Assembly: GCA_016220085.1 (NCBI GenBank)
Contig: JACRIN010000075.1
Location: forward strand, 1 to 35,476
Direction: 5' to 3'
DNA length: 35,476 nt
Origin: Planctomycetota bacterium
GTDB taxonomy: Bacteria > Planctomycetota > UBA1135 > GCA-002686595
The translations under genes and the position numbers were made by a program. The notes below the pieces were generated by a model that was given only the letters and a program-made list of their open reading frames with translations, searched no databases and had not been told where the DNA came from. Positions 1 through 7,169 of this stretch are shown in pieces. Every line of letters begins with the position of its first letter. The first letter of the stretch is position 1.

Positions 1-13
1 GCTAGCAGATGGG

Positions 14-24
14 ATGAGAGGGCC
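14..24 (+). repeat. Left subterminal inverted repeat of the IS
   Basis: ATGAGAGGGCC, the exact reverse complement of 1413-1423. It starts 5 nt inside the deduced left edge of the element. Confidence 0.8.
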
Positions 25-85
25 ACCCTCCTGGGGTAGCGGTCGTAGTGTGACCGCGAAGGCGCACTCGAAGTGCAAGACCCAC

Positions 86-91
86 AGGAGG
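86..91 (+). promoter_or_regulatory. Shine-Dalgarno site of the transposase
   Basis: A perfect AGGAGG, 6 nt before GTG 98 and 0 nt before ATG 92. It favours the GTG as the true start. Confidence 0.6.
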
Positions 92-97
92 ATGACC

Positions 98-1153
98 GTG
101 AAGCAGGATAACGTGAGAGTGGCGGGGGCGATCGGGGTGGACTTGGGCGATCAGCGCAGCCAGGTGTGCGTGCTGGACGGCGACGGTGACGTGGTCGAGG
201 AGGCGACGATCGCGACGAACTGGAGCGCGTTCGAGCGGAAGTTTGGGTCCCTCGAGCGCTCTCGTGTGGTGCTGGAGACAGGTACGCACGCCAACTGGGT
301 GCACGATCTCCTGACGAAGATCGGCCACGAAGTGATCGTGGCCAACGCGCGCAAGGTCCGTGCGATCTCGGCCAACGAGCGCAAGAGCGACACGGTAGAC
401 GCGCGGATCCTTGCGCGCTTGGGCCGGGTCGACATCGAGCTGCTCCAGCCCGTGACGGTGCGCGCCGAACAGATCCGGCTCGACCTGTCCGTGACACGCG
501 CTCGCGCGGCATTGGTCGAGACGCGGACGCACTTGGTCAACAGCGTGCGCGGGCTCGCGAAGACTTCGGGGCATCGCTTGCCGACCTGCTCGGCGGCGAG
601 TTTGCACAAGCAGCCGCTCGACGAATCGCTGAAGCCGGCGCTGGCGCCGCTGTTGGAGATGCTCGAGCAAATCTCGAAGAAGATCTCGGAGTACGACAAG
701 CAGGTCGTGGAGCTTTGCAAGACGCGCTACCCGCAGACGAGGCTCTTGTCGCAGGTCAAGGGCGTCGGCCCGCTGACATCGCTGTACTTCGTGTTGGTGA
801 TCGCGGATCCCGAGCGCTTCAAGCGCGCGCGCGACGTAGGCGCGTACTTCGGACTGGTGCCGCGACGCGATCAGTCCGGTGGGCGTGACCCGGAGCTGCG
901 GATCAGCAAGACGGGCGATCGAATGGGACGCACGCTGCTGGTGCAGTGTGCGCACCACATCCTCGGTCCCTTCGGTGAAGACAGCGACCTGAGGCGCTTC
1001 GGGCAAAAACTTGCTGCGCGAGGCGGCAAGACCGCGAAACGTCGGGCAGTGGTCGCGACAGCGCGCAAGCTGGCGGTGCTGCTCTTCGCACTGCTGTGCA
1101 GCAGCGAGGTGTACGAGCCGCTGCGCAACGGCGCGAAGAGCGTGGCGAACTGA
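98..1153 (+). CDS. IS110 family transposase (DEDD/serine recombinase)
   Basis: The recombinase that moves the element above, 351 residues from this start. The N-terminal RuvC-like DEDD domain shows the expected acidic residues D15 (GVDLG), E60 (VLETG), D98 and D101 (KSDTVDARI). A middle helical stretch follows, then a C-terminal Transposase_20 domain beginning near LLSQVKGVGPLTS, with catalytic serine S260 in the DQSGG motif. IS110 enzymes cut with the serine and use the DEDD site for assembly and chemistry, guided by a bridge RNA made from the element's own non-coding end. I chose GTG at 98 because AGGAGG (86-91) is 6 nt upstream. The in-frame ATG at 92 abuts the AGGAGG with no spacer, and the frame stays open to 14 without any site. 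The gene looks intact. Confidence 0.93.
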   Translation: MKQDNVRVAGAIGVDLGDQRSQVCVLDGDGDVVEEATIATNWSAFERKFGSLERSRVVLETGTHANWVHDLLTKIGHEVIVANARKVRAISANERKSDTVDARILARLGRVDIELLQPVTVRAEQIRLDLSVTRARAALVETRTHLVNSVRGLAKTSGHRLPTCSAASLHKQPLDESLKPALAPLLEMLEQISKKISEYDKQVVELCKTRYPQTRLLSQVKGVGPLTSLYFVLVIADPERFKRARDVGAYFGLVPRRDQSGGRDPELRISKTGDRMGRTLLVQCAHHILGPFGEDSDLRRFGQKLAARGGKTAKRRAVVATARKLAVLLFALLCSSEVYEPLRNGAKSVAN

Positions 1154-1412
1154 CCGACCCGAAGAATCAACGAAGTACGGGCCGACGAGGCGCATCCCAA
1201 GATCGACGTCGATCACGAACCTCCACCGCCCAGTCCGGGTCACTGCGGCAATGGGCTCGCGCGTCAAAGCGCGCCTAGCAGATTGCAGGACCTGGCTGGA
1301 CGGACTCCAACGTGCAGCGGCTCGAGACCCGAGCCATCAACGACTGCGAATGGAAGCGTGGCGGAAGGAGCTCGTGGCGACCGGGATCGAAGGCGACACC
1401 TTGACAGGCTGG
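1154..1412 (+). ncRNA. Candidate bridge RNA region in the IS right end
   Basis: About 260 nt between the transposase stop and the right inverted repeat, with no plausible gene. IS1111-type elements are known to encode their bridge RNA here. Two stretches behave like left guides, and both end in the AG core. CTAGCAG at 1275-1281 equals the left target flank at 2-8. ATGGAAGC at 1350-1357 equals the right donor end and its junction at 1422-1429. The order, target guide then donor guide, matches the published IS621 arrangement. A shorter CAACG at 1308-1312 could be the right target guide, since the right flank reads CCCGTTG. A 6-bp hairpin (1319-1324 with 1330-1335) separates the two candidate loops. 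I do not see a convincing right donor guide downstream or a strong central stem in the target loop, so exact RNA ends and structure are open. Confidence 0.5.
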
Positions 1413-1423
1413 GGCCCTCTCAT
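1413..1423 (-). repeat. Right subterminal inverted repeat of the IS
   Basis: GGCCCTCTCAT on the plus strand, the exact reverse complement of 14-24. Only GGA separates it from the AG core at 1427-1428. Confidence 0.8.
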
Positions 1424-1428
1424 GGAAG

Positions 1429-1659
1429 CCCGTTGAAGAAGTCACCTACTCGGCTTCGCGCGCAACGGCGATACTTCGTCGCGCTCCGAACATCGTGCTC
1501 GGCGGTCCTACAGGCCGCTCCCCGCTGCGAAGGCTCCGCTGGAGCCTTCGCCACGAACGCTTCGCGTTCTAACGCGGGGCCCCTTGCCGCTGTTCTGTCG
1601 CGCTCCTCGTCTCGCCTTTGCGCGCTGTGCCTCGCTACGGCGCCTTTTTCAACGGGCTG
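1429..1659. repeat. MITE-like palindromic element (right part, interrupted by the IS)
   Basis: The left edge (CCCGTTGAAGAAG) and right edge (TTTTTCAACGGGCTG on plus) are inverted repeats. They stay recognisably similar for about 50 nt inward; for example GCGCGCAACGGCGA at the left matches GCGCGCAAAGGCGA on the reverse strand at the right. With the bases cut off by the IS (6-8) the element is about 234 bp, starts CAGCCCGTTGAA at both ends, and is flanked by CTAG at 2-5 and 1660-1663, a plausible 4-bp target duplication. No coding capacity is visible, so it resembles a non-autonomous element mobilised in trans. The family of the helper transposase is not identifiable from this window. Confidence 0.7.
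1520..1579. other. Strong branched secondary structure at the centre of the MITE
   Basis: An outer stem CCCCGC (1520-1525) with GCGGGG (1574-1579) encloses two hairpins. The first is an 11-bp perfect stem, 1527-1537 with 1541-1551, with a 3-nt loop. The second is a 6-bp stem, 1555-1560 with 1564-1569, with loop TTC. Together they make a compact three-way fold on either strand. It may protect a transcript, stall polymerase, or be recognised as folded single-stranded DNA. Confidence 0.6.
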
Positions 1660-1742
1660 CTAGCAAGCGCCGCGAGAGTCGGTCAGTCGTCCGCGCCGGC
1701 TCCGCGGACCGCGAGAGGTTTCGTACGACGCGCCGGAAGGAC

Positions 1743-3401
1743 TCAGAGCCCGATGCTGAACCAGAGCGCGTTGCTCAGACTGTCGAAGAAGCCCGCGGGA
1801 TCGTTCGGGTCGCGGCTCCAGTACTGGCAGCGCACGTGCGTCGCGGCCTGCAGCGCCGGATCGGCGCCGCTCTGCAGGTACGCGTTGAAATCGAACGAGT
1901 ACATGCCCGTGCAATCGACGGTCGGAACGCTGGTGCCGCCCGAGCTCTGCAGCGCCGTGCGCGTGAAGGGACTCTTCACGCAGAGCGTGCCGCCGTGGAA
2001 CGGTCCGCTCGCGGCCGACGTGCCGTAGAAGAGCAGCCCGAGCTTCTGATTGAGGAAGTTCGACGCGGTGACGGCAAACGGCGCCGCCGAGCTCGCACTC
2101 GGGCTGCCGGTCGAGCCGATCGCGGGCACGCAGCCCTGCGAGTTCGCCTTGCCCTGGCAGTACGTCGTCGGAGCCGGTAGACCCGCGACGCGCCAGACGA
2201 AGAGCCCTTGCTCGATGTCCGAACCGATCACGGTGCCGCTCGCGAAGTACGGGTAGACGTTCCAGAGCGAATTGAACGTCGGCGCGTCGTGCGCGGGAAA
2301 CGTGTCGAACCACGCGATCTCGGTCGGAGAGATCGGATTGGTGACGTCGAAGATCCGCAGGCCGCTAGTGTAGTTGGCCTCGAAGAGCAGATTGCCCTTG
2401 GTGTACAGGTTGTGGCCGATCGCGAGGCTGCCGTTGGTGAAGCGGCCGAGGTACACCGGGTTCGACAGGTTCTGGATGTCGAAGACGATCGTCTCGGTCG
2501 GCGTGCCGTACGTGACCTCGTCGTATTCGTCGTTGATGAAGAGGTACTTCATGTCGGCCGACGGCCACGCTTGGTGCGAGTAGCCCGGGTTCGGCCAGAA
2601 GACGTGCGCGAGCGGGACGATGCTCGACTTGTTGGTGACGTCGAGCACGTCGAGGCCGGTGTTGACCCAGCCGCTGTTCTGTCCGCTGCACGCGAACGCG
2701 ATCTGCTTGCCGGCGTACGGACCCGACGTGTAGGTCACCGGCGTGACCTCGTGGACGTAACGCGTCTGCCATTCGCCGACGTACACCGGCGCGGCGGGGT
2801 TCGCGAGGCTGTAGATGCGCAGTCCGTTGCCCGAGCCGCCCGCGCGGTAGAGGAAGCCGCTGGTTTCGTCGATCGCGAGCGTGTGCGACGAGTCCGAGCC
2901 CGGCGAGCTCACGGTGTTGACCAACGTGACCGTGCCTGCGTCGACGTTCGCGAGATCGATGACCTGCACGCCGACCGGGCTCTCCTTCACCGCGTACGCG
3001 TAGTGCGAGTAGGCTCGAACGTCGCCCCACAAGCTCGCCGACGCCGGGATCACCGAGATCACCTGCGCGTTCGCGGGGTCGGTCACCTCGACGACGGCGG
3101 TGCCGTGCGACAACGAGAGCAGCGCGTACTCGCGGCCTGAAGGCGACGTGTAGCCGAAGCAGCTCGCCGCGCTCGAGATGTTCGTGCCGAAGGTCGGCAG
3201 CGTCAGCCAGCTCTGGAGGCTGATCCCGCTCGCGGGGAAGGCGCTCGCGGCGAGCGCGCTGCCCGCCGTCGGCTGCGACGCGCGCCACGCGGGACCGCGG
3301 AACGCCGGTTTGCGATCGAAGATCTTGCCGTCGTCCTCGTGCGCGAAGCCGATGGAGGCGGTGAGCGACGCGAACGCGAGAGCGACGAAGATGCGCATCA
3401 T
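1743..3401 (-). CDS. Choice-of-anchor-B (LVIVD-repeat) secreted protein
   Basis: A 552-residue exported protein. A signal peptide covers residues 1-20 (cleavage likely after GFA, before HEDD). Residues about 55-405 form the choice-of-anchor-B repeat region, recognisable by recurring phrases such as VEVTDPANAQVIS, VQVIDLANVD, LDVLDVTNKS and LRIFDVTNPISP, which are blades of an LVIVD-type beta propeller. Residues 412-552 are the 141-residue cysteine-spaced C-terminal module shared with three other proteins in this window. Family members are surface or secreted proteins whose C-termini vary by lineage, hence the name; no catalytic role is known. Tandem ATGs (3401 and 3398) give equivalent starts. 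The upstream gene is codirectional but 261 bp away, so separate transcription is likely. Confidence 0.85.
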   Translation of the reverse strand: MMRIFVALAFASLTASIGFAHEDDGKIFDRKPAFRGPAWRASQPTAGSALAASAFPASGISLQSWLTLPTFGTNISSAASCFGYTSPSGREYALLSLSHGTAVVEVTDPANAQVISVIPASASLWGDVRAYSHYAYAVKESPVGVQVIDLANVDAGTVTLVNTVSSPGSDSSHTLAIDETSGFLYRAGGSGNGLRIYSLANPAAPVYVGEWQTRYVHEVTPVTYTSGPYAGKQIAFACSGQNSGWVNTGLDVLDVTNKSSIVPLAHVFWPNPGYSHQAWPSADMKYLFINDEYDEVTYGTPTETIVFDIQNLSNPVYLGRFTNGSLAIGHNLYTKGNLLFEANYTSGLRIFDVTNPISPTEIAWFDTFPAHDAPTFNSLWNVYPYFASGTVIGSDIEQGLFVWRVAGLPAPTTYCQGKANSQGCVPAIGSTGSPSASSAAPFAVTASNFLNQKLGLLFYGTSAASGPFHGGTLCVKSPFTRTALQSSGGTSVPTVDCTGMYSFDFNAYLQSGADPALQAATHVRCQYWSRDPNDPAGFFDSLSNALWFSIGL

Positions 3402-3662
3402 TCCGAGGTCTGCCGGCCGGGAGGAGGTCTGCCTGCCAGGCCGAAGACTGCCGGCCAGGATCAGGGGGAGGGCGAGCCCGTTCGAGGATACCCCCGTCCG
3501 ATGGTCGCCGCTGTACGACGCGCGAGGTCGGAAGGAAGTTCGGGGTTCGCGCCGGAATCGTGGCGGCGCGGCGCGAGGGTTTCCCCGCGCCGCGCTCCGG
3601 CTCGTTGCTCGAACGCCTGCCCGAGCGATCCCGAACGTCGCGTGCGGTGCCCGGCGGTCCGG

Positions 3663-4910
3663 TCAGAGCGGGATCGAGAGGTGACTGACCAGAGCGATGC
3701 GCTCGTAGCCGACCAACCACACATGCAGGTGCTCGGGCGTCCCGGCTTCCTTCCACAGGTACGCGCGGTCCACGCCGCCGAGGTGGTTGTCGACGTTCTG
3801 GTCGCCGGGGCCGAGGAAGAGCAGGTACGACGCGCGGTCGGCGGCGAGCTCCTGCTCGCGCTCGGCGCGCGACGCGTAGATGTCGGGCGTGCCGATGCCG
3901 AACGTCAACTTCAGCACGTCGGCCTCGCCGGTCGGCGGCGTGGTCCGCGCGGAGAGCGACGCGAGCTTCTCGTCGCCGATCACGATGCGATTGCCGTTCG
4001 CGTAGACGATCTCGAGCTCGTCGAACTCGGTCCCGCCGGCGCTGACGCGGCGCAGCTCGGCGCCCTTGGTCTTCGCGAGCCAGCGCAGGTCGAACGTCAT
4101 CGGCTTCGAGTTGTCGTAGTAGCCCGGCTCGGCGAACACCGCGGTGCGGATCGGCTGCTCGGCGTCCTTCGAATAGTCGCCGTACGTCTTCACGCCGGGG
4201 TTCAGGGAGAGCTTCGCCTTGCGCTTCTGCTCGGAGAGCTGTGCGACCGTCTCGTCGAGGTGGTTGGCGAGCTTCACCTCGCGCTTCGACACGACCTTGC
4301 GCAGCGCCTCGAGCGGCACGACGAAGCCATCGAGCGCCGGATAGTTCTCGAGGTCCTTCGCGAGCGGCGCGAACGGCACGCCGTTGACGGCTTCGAAGCG
4401 TTGCGCGTAGAGCTCGCGCGACGGATCGAACCAGCCGTGGAAGCTCAGGAGTTGTTTCTCGCCTTCCTTGACCAGGAACATCGCTTCCCAGAGGCCGGTC
4501 TTGAGGCAGTTGTTGGCGAGGCGCACGTCGTCGAGCCCTGCGACCGGCCCGAGCCGCACTTCGTTGCGATTGAACTCGCGCTGGATCAAGGCGAGGCGCG
4601 TCAGCACCGGGTTCGCCTTCGCGAGCTTCGGCACGCGCGGAATCCAGAGGTCGAGATCGACCGCATCGACGCGCACCGAGCCGTCGCCGAACACGACGTC
4701 GAACTTGCCGTCGGGCCGCGGCGCGAACGTCAGCTCGCCGACGTCCTGGCGCAGCGGCGTCTTCAGCGCCGACGGGTTGTCCTTGTAGCCCTGCGGCTCC
4801 TGGATCGTGATCGCTACGCGTCGCGGGCCGTCACCGACGGCGGGCTCGGACGGAACGGGGGAGACGAACGAAACGGAGAGCAGAGCGGCGAACCACATGT
4901 GCGGCAGCAT
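3663..4910 (-). CDS. Secreted protein of unknown function
   Basis: 415 residues. The N-terminus (MLPHMWFAALLSVSFVSPVPS) looks like a signal peptide, so the protein is probably exported. I do not recognise a domain. The body is mixed alpha/beta with many short beta-prone stretches (LTFAPRPDGKFDVVFGDGSV near residue 60, ELEIVYANGNRIVIGDEKL near 310) and a charged helical patch near residue 215 (AQLSEQKRKAKLS). It has no obvious catalytic motif and lacks the C-terminal cysteine module. A second ATG four codons in is an alternative start. It stands alone: 329 bp separate it from the peroxidase operon upstream and 261 bp from the next gene downstream. Confidence 0.7.
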   Translation of the reverse strand: MLPHMWFAALLSVSFVSPVPSEPAVGDGPRRVAITIQEPQGYKDNPSALKTPLRQDVGELTFAPRPDGKFDVVFGDGSVRVDAVDLDLWIPRVPKLAKANPVLTRLALIQREFNRNEVRLGPVAGLDDVRLANNCLKTGLWEAMFLVKEGEKQLLSFHGWFDPSRELYAQRFEAVNGVPFAPLAKDLENYPALDGFVVPLEALRKVVSKREVKLANHLDETVAQLSEQKRKAKLSLNPGVKTYGDYSKDAEQPIRTAVFAEPGYYDNSKPMTFDLRWLAKTKGAELRRVSAGGTEFDELEIVYANGNRIVIGDEKLASLSARTTPPTGEADVLKLTFGIGTPDIYASRAEREQELAADRASYLLFLGPGDQNVDNHLGGVDRAYLWKEAGTPEHLHVWLVGYERIALVSHLSIPL

Positions 4911-5239
4911 CCAATCGAGGGGACGGGGCGGAGGAATCCGGGCGCGAGCGATCGCAGCGAGCGCCGACCGAAGGTTACGCGGACGCTTCGTGCGAGCGCT
5001 TCGCGGTGGCCATTGCCGCTACGCGCTCGTCGCGTATCCGCGATGCGTCGCCGCGCGGCCGATCGCGAAGGCGTCCGCTCGTCCGAATCCGGATTCGTCC
5101 GAGATTGCGGTGTCGTCGGCGTTCGCGAAGCCGCGACGGACCACTTGCCGGCGAACGCGAAACGTCGGACGGCGTCGTGAATCCAAGGGGCCGACGTGCC
5201 GGCGAAGGAGTCGCAGCCCGCGTTTCCGCGGAGGTGGGC
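4911..5239. other. Intergenic stretch, 329 bp
   Basis: No ORF here has gene-like composition, and no RNA gene is visible. The only structure I can support is the GC-rich hairpin next to the peroxidase stop codon, listed separately. Confidence 0.5.
5216..5239 (-). terminator. Possible terminator after the peroxidase operon
   Basis: GC-rich inverted repeat directly after the TGA of the peroxidase gene. It can fold as GCCCGC with GTGGGC (one G-U pair) or as CCGCG/CGCGG around TTTC. There is no U-tract, so this is weak. Confidence 0.25.
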
Positions 5240-6583
5240 TCAGCCGCCGCTCGGCGCGCGCTTGAGCTCCTCGGCGACGTCCGCGCCGTCGAGCGAGCGC
5301 AGGAACGCGACCAGGTCCGCGAGCTCCGTTTCGTCGAGCTTCAACGGCTGCATCACCGTCTCTTGATGGTGGCCGACCGCGAGCGCGCCCTCCATCGTCG
5401 AGTAGAAGTGCAAGATCGCCTCGAGCGTCGCGAACTGGCCCTGGTGCATGTACGGCGCGGTGCGACCGACGTTGCGCAGGCTCGGCGTCTTGAACTCGCC
5501 CCACATCTCCGGGCCGGAGCGCACGGTCGCCAGCCGTTGCGCGACGTCGCCGTCGGGCGCGTCGCTGAAACGGCTCGCGGCGTTGAACGGCGCTTCGCGG
5601 ACGAGCTTCGCACCCGCGTGCCGGCCCGAGTCGCGCGGCGGCGGGCCGGCGAGCGGCGCGACGCCGATCGAGTGGAACTCGCCGTCCGAGAAGCTCGGGC
5701 CCGAATGGCAAAGGCGACAGTTCGCCTTGCCGACGAAGAGCGCGAGTCCGCGCTGCGCGGACGGAGAGAGAGCGCCGAGCTTCTCCGGATCGCCATCCTC
5801 GAGCCCTTCGACGAAGCGATCGAACGGCGACGGACCGGTGATCAACTTGCGCTCGTACGCGGCGATGCACTTCGCGAGGTTCGCGGCGGCGCGATCGATC
5901 TCTTCGCGGTCGTCGGCGCGCATCGCGAGCCACAGCGCGTTCGCCGCCGCGTTCGAGTCCGACGGCTTCGCGTCGCGCGGGAAGCGCGCTGCGTCGCCGA
6001 CGTCCGGCGGCGCGCCGAAGAGCGCCGTGTAGTCGGCGCGCAGGTTTTCGTCGCTCGCGATCAGCGCCGCCGCGCCGACGCGCGTGCCGCCCATCTCGGC
6101 GTCGTTCTCGAACGGTCCGAGCGCCTGCGACCACAGCGTGTCCGCGCGGCCGTCCCAGAAGAACCAGCGGTTGTACGCGACGTCGAGCAGGCCCGGTGTG
6201 TGCCGCTCGAGCTTCGTCAGGCCCTCACCGAGCGGTTTCGCGTCGACGAACGCGCGCTCGGGGTCGTGGCACGTCGCGCAGGAGATCTCGCCGTTTCGCG
6301 ACCAGCGCTTCTCGAAGAAGAGCCGCTGCCCGAGCAGCGCCGCGCGCGGATCGTCGGCGACGCGGTTGGTCGGATCGGCGGGCGGCGCGGGCCGCGGCGA
6401 GTGCTGCCGGATGCGTGCGAGTGTCTTCGCGTCGAAGAGGACCGCGTCGTCGGCGTTCGATTGGTCTGCGGCGATGGCGTGCGGAGCCTGGCTCCACCCC
6501 AGCTCGTTCGACAGAGCGCCGAGCCCGCGGGCGTGCGCCCAGGCTCCGAGCGCGAGCGCGAAGATCGCCGCTAGTTGGCTCAT
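5240..6583 (-). CDS. Di-heme cytochrome c peroxidase, MauG/CcpA-like
   Basis: 447 residues, exported (short N-terminal signal ending near HARG). It has two c-type heme sites: CATCH at 102-106, followed by the family's RAF-like context (DPERAF), and CRLCH at 289-293 followed by SGPSFSDGEFHSIGV. M379 in PYMHQGQFATLEAI is positioned as the distal axial ligand of the second heme, as in bacterial cytochrome c peroxidases. The family reduces peroxides with electrons from small cytochromes, or oxidises protein side chains (MauG). The ATG overlaps the stop of the upstream lipoprotein gene as ATGA, so the two are translationally coupled. The frame stays open far upstream, but that part overlaps the lipoprotein gene and is not plausible. 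Confidence 0.9.
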   Translation of the reverse strand: MSQLAAIFALALGAWAHARGLGALSNELGWSQAPHAIAADQSNADDAVLFDAKTLARIRQHSPRPAPPADPTNRVADDPRAALLGQRLFFEKRWSRNGEISCATCHDPERAFVDAKPLGEGLTKLERHTPGLLDVAYNRWFFWDGRADTLWSQALGPFENDAEMGGTRVGAAALIASDENLRADYTALFGAPPDVGDAARFPRDAKPSDSNAAANALWLAMRADDREEIDRAAANLAKCIAAYERKLITGPSPFDRFVEGLEDGDPEKLGALSPSAQRGLALFVGKANCRLCHSGPSFSDGEFHSIGVAPLAGPPPRDSGRHAGAKLVREAPFNAASRFSDAPDGDVAQRLATVRSGPEMWGEFKTPSLRNVGRTAPYMHQGQFATLEAILHFYSTMEGALAVGHHQETVMQPLKLDETELADLVAFLRSLDGADVAEELKRAPSGG

Positions 6584-7158
6584 TCGAGCTCGACGCGGAC
6601 CTGCGCGCGCTCGGTGAGCTCGCCGCGCACGACGTCGAAGTAGAGTTCCCAACGTCCGGGCATGTGGAACAGCATCCCGGTCGCTTCGAACGAGCCGTCG
6701 GGCCGGCGCGTTTGCTTGGGCGCGCGCGCCATGCCGTGCTTGTGCTCGGGCATGCCGGCGTCGACGACGAGCTCGACGTCGGTGAGCGCGCGCTCGCGGT
6801 CGTCGGCGGCGAAGACCCACGCGCGCAGGCTGAACTCCTCGTTCATCGGGATCGCGTCCGGCGTCGTGCGCCAGCGCACGAGGAACGAGCCGGTGCTGCC
6901 GACGACCTCGTGCGCGCCCGTCCACTCCGGAGCCACGCGCGCCGCGACCGGGGAGGGGCCGGCTTCGGCGGCGGCTTTCGCCTCGGGCGGCGCCTGTCGC
7001 GGCGCGCCGTGTTTCGGCGAGCCGCAGCCGGCCGTGAGCGCGGCGAGCAGCGTGAACGCGGCGAGCAGCGAACGCGAGGCGCGCTGCGCGAGCGAGGACC
7101 GCCGCGGGAGCGAAGGGAGCAGCGGGAGCGAGAGCGAGTTCGTGCGCATCGGAGACAT
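6580..7158 (-). CDS. YtkA/FixH-like lipoprotein
   Basis: 192 residues. A basic N-terminus and hydrophobic helix end in lipobox LTAGC (C45), so the mature protein is probably lipidated and periplasmic. After a low-complexity Pro/Ala linker, residues about 80-190 resemble the YtkA/FixH-like immunoglobulin fold: SFLVRWRTTPDAIPMNEEFSL, then DAGMPEHKHGMA with Met and His residues typical of this fold, then GMLFHMPGRWELYFDV. Such domains often accompany cytochrome or copper proteins. An alternative ATG at 7149 removes three residues. It lies 11 nt after the NHL gene and overlaps the peroxidase gene by 4 nt, so all three should be co-transcribed. A role in metal handling or redox partner docking is inference. 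Confidence 0.8.
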   Translation of the reverse strand: MSPMRTNSLSLPLLPSLPRRSSLAQRASRSLLAAFTLLAALTAGCGSPKHGAPRQAPPEAKAAAEAGPSPVAARVAPEWTGAHEVVGSTGSFLVRWRTTPDAIPMNEEFSLRAWVFAADDRERALTDVELVVDAGMPEHKHGMARAPKQTRRPDGSFEATGMLFHMPGRWELYFDVVRGELTERAQVRVELE

Positions 7159-7169
7159 CGTAAGCGTGT

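Larger units (their letters stand above)
9..1428 (+). mobile_element. IS110/IS1111-type insertion sequence
   Basis: A complete element of about 1420 bp. It contains one recombinase gene, a non-coding right end of about 260 nt, and perfect 11-bp subterminal inverted repeats at 14-24 and 1413-1423. Subterminal rather than terminal repeats are a feature of the IS1111 branch of IS110. The dinucleotide AG lies at both edges (7-8 and 1427-1428), as expected of the short core shared by target and element in this family. The edges are deduced from the interrupted terminal repeat it sits in: joining bases 1-8 to 1429 onward restores GCTAGCAGCCCGTTGAA, which is present intact in inverse orientation at 1648-1664. 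The window begins almost exactly at the left flank, so further left sequence cannot be checked. Confidence 0.85.

Noticed and set aside
14..97. Upstream extension of the transposase to the first ATG
   Set aside because: This segment holds the IS left inverted repeat, has no ribosome site, and lies before AGGAGG 86-91.
1520..1579. Possible integron attC-like site
   Set aside because: The fold is cloverleaf-like and contains TCTAACG, but the paired R''/R' core boxes (RYYYAAC with GTTRRRY) are not both present and no cassette or integrase is near.
1283..2180. Short open frames in and after the IS right end and MITE
   Set aside because: They run through inverted repeats, hairpins and the antisense of the choice-of-anchor-B gene, with no ribosome site or family resemblance.
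6584..6925. N-terminal extension of the cytochrome c peroxidase
   Set aside because: The frame is open but lies inside the lipoprotein gene in another frame; the ATGA overlap and signal sequence favour 6583.
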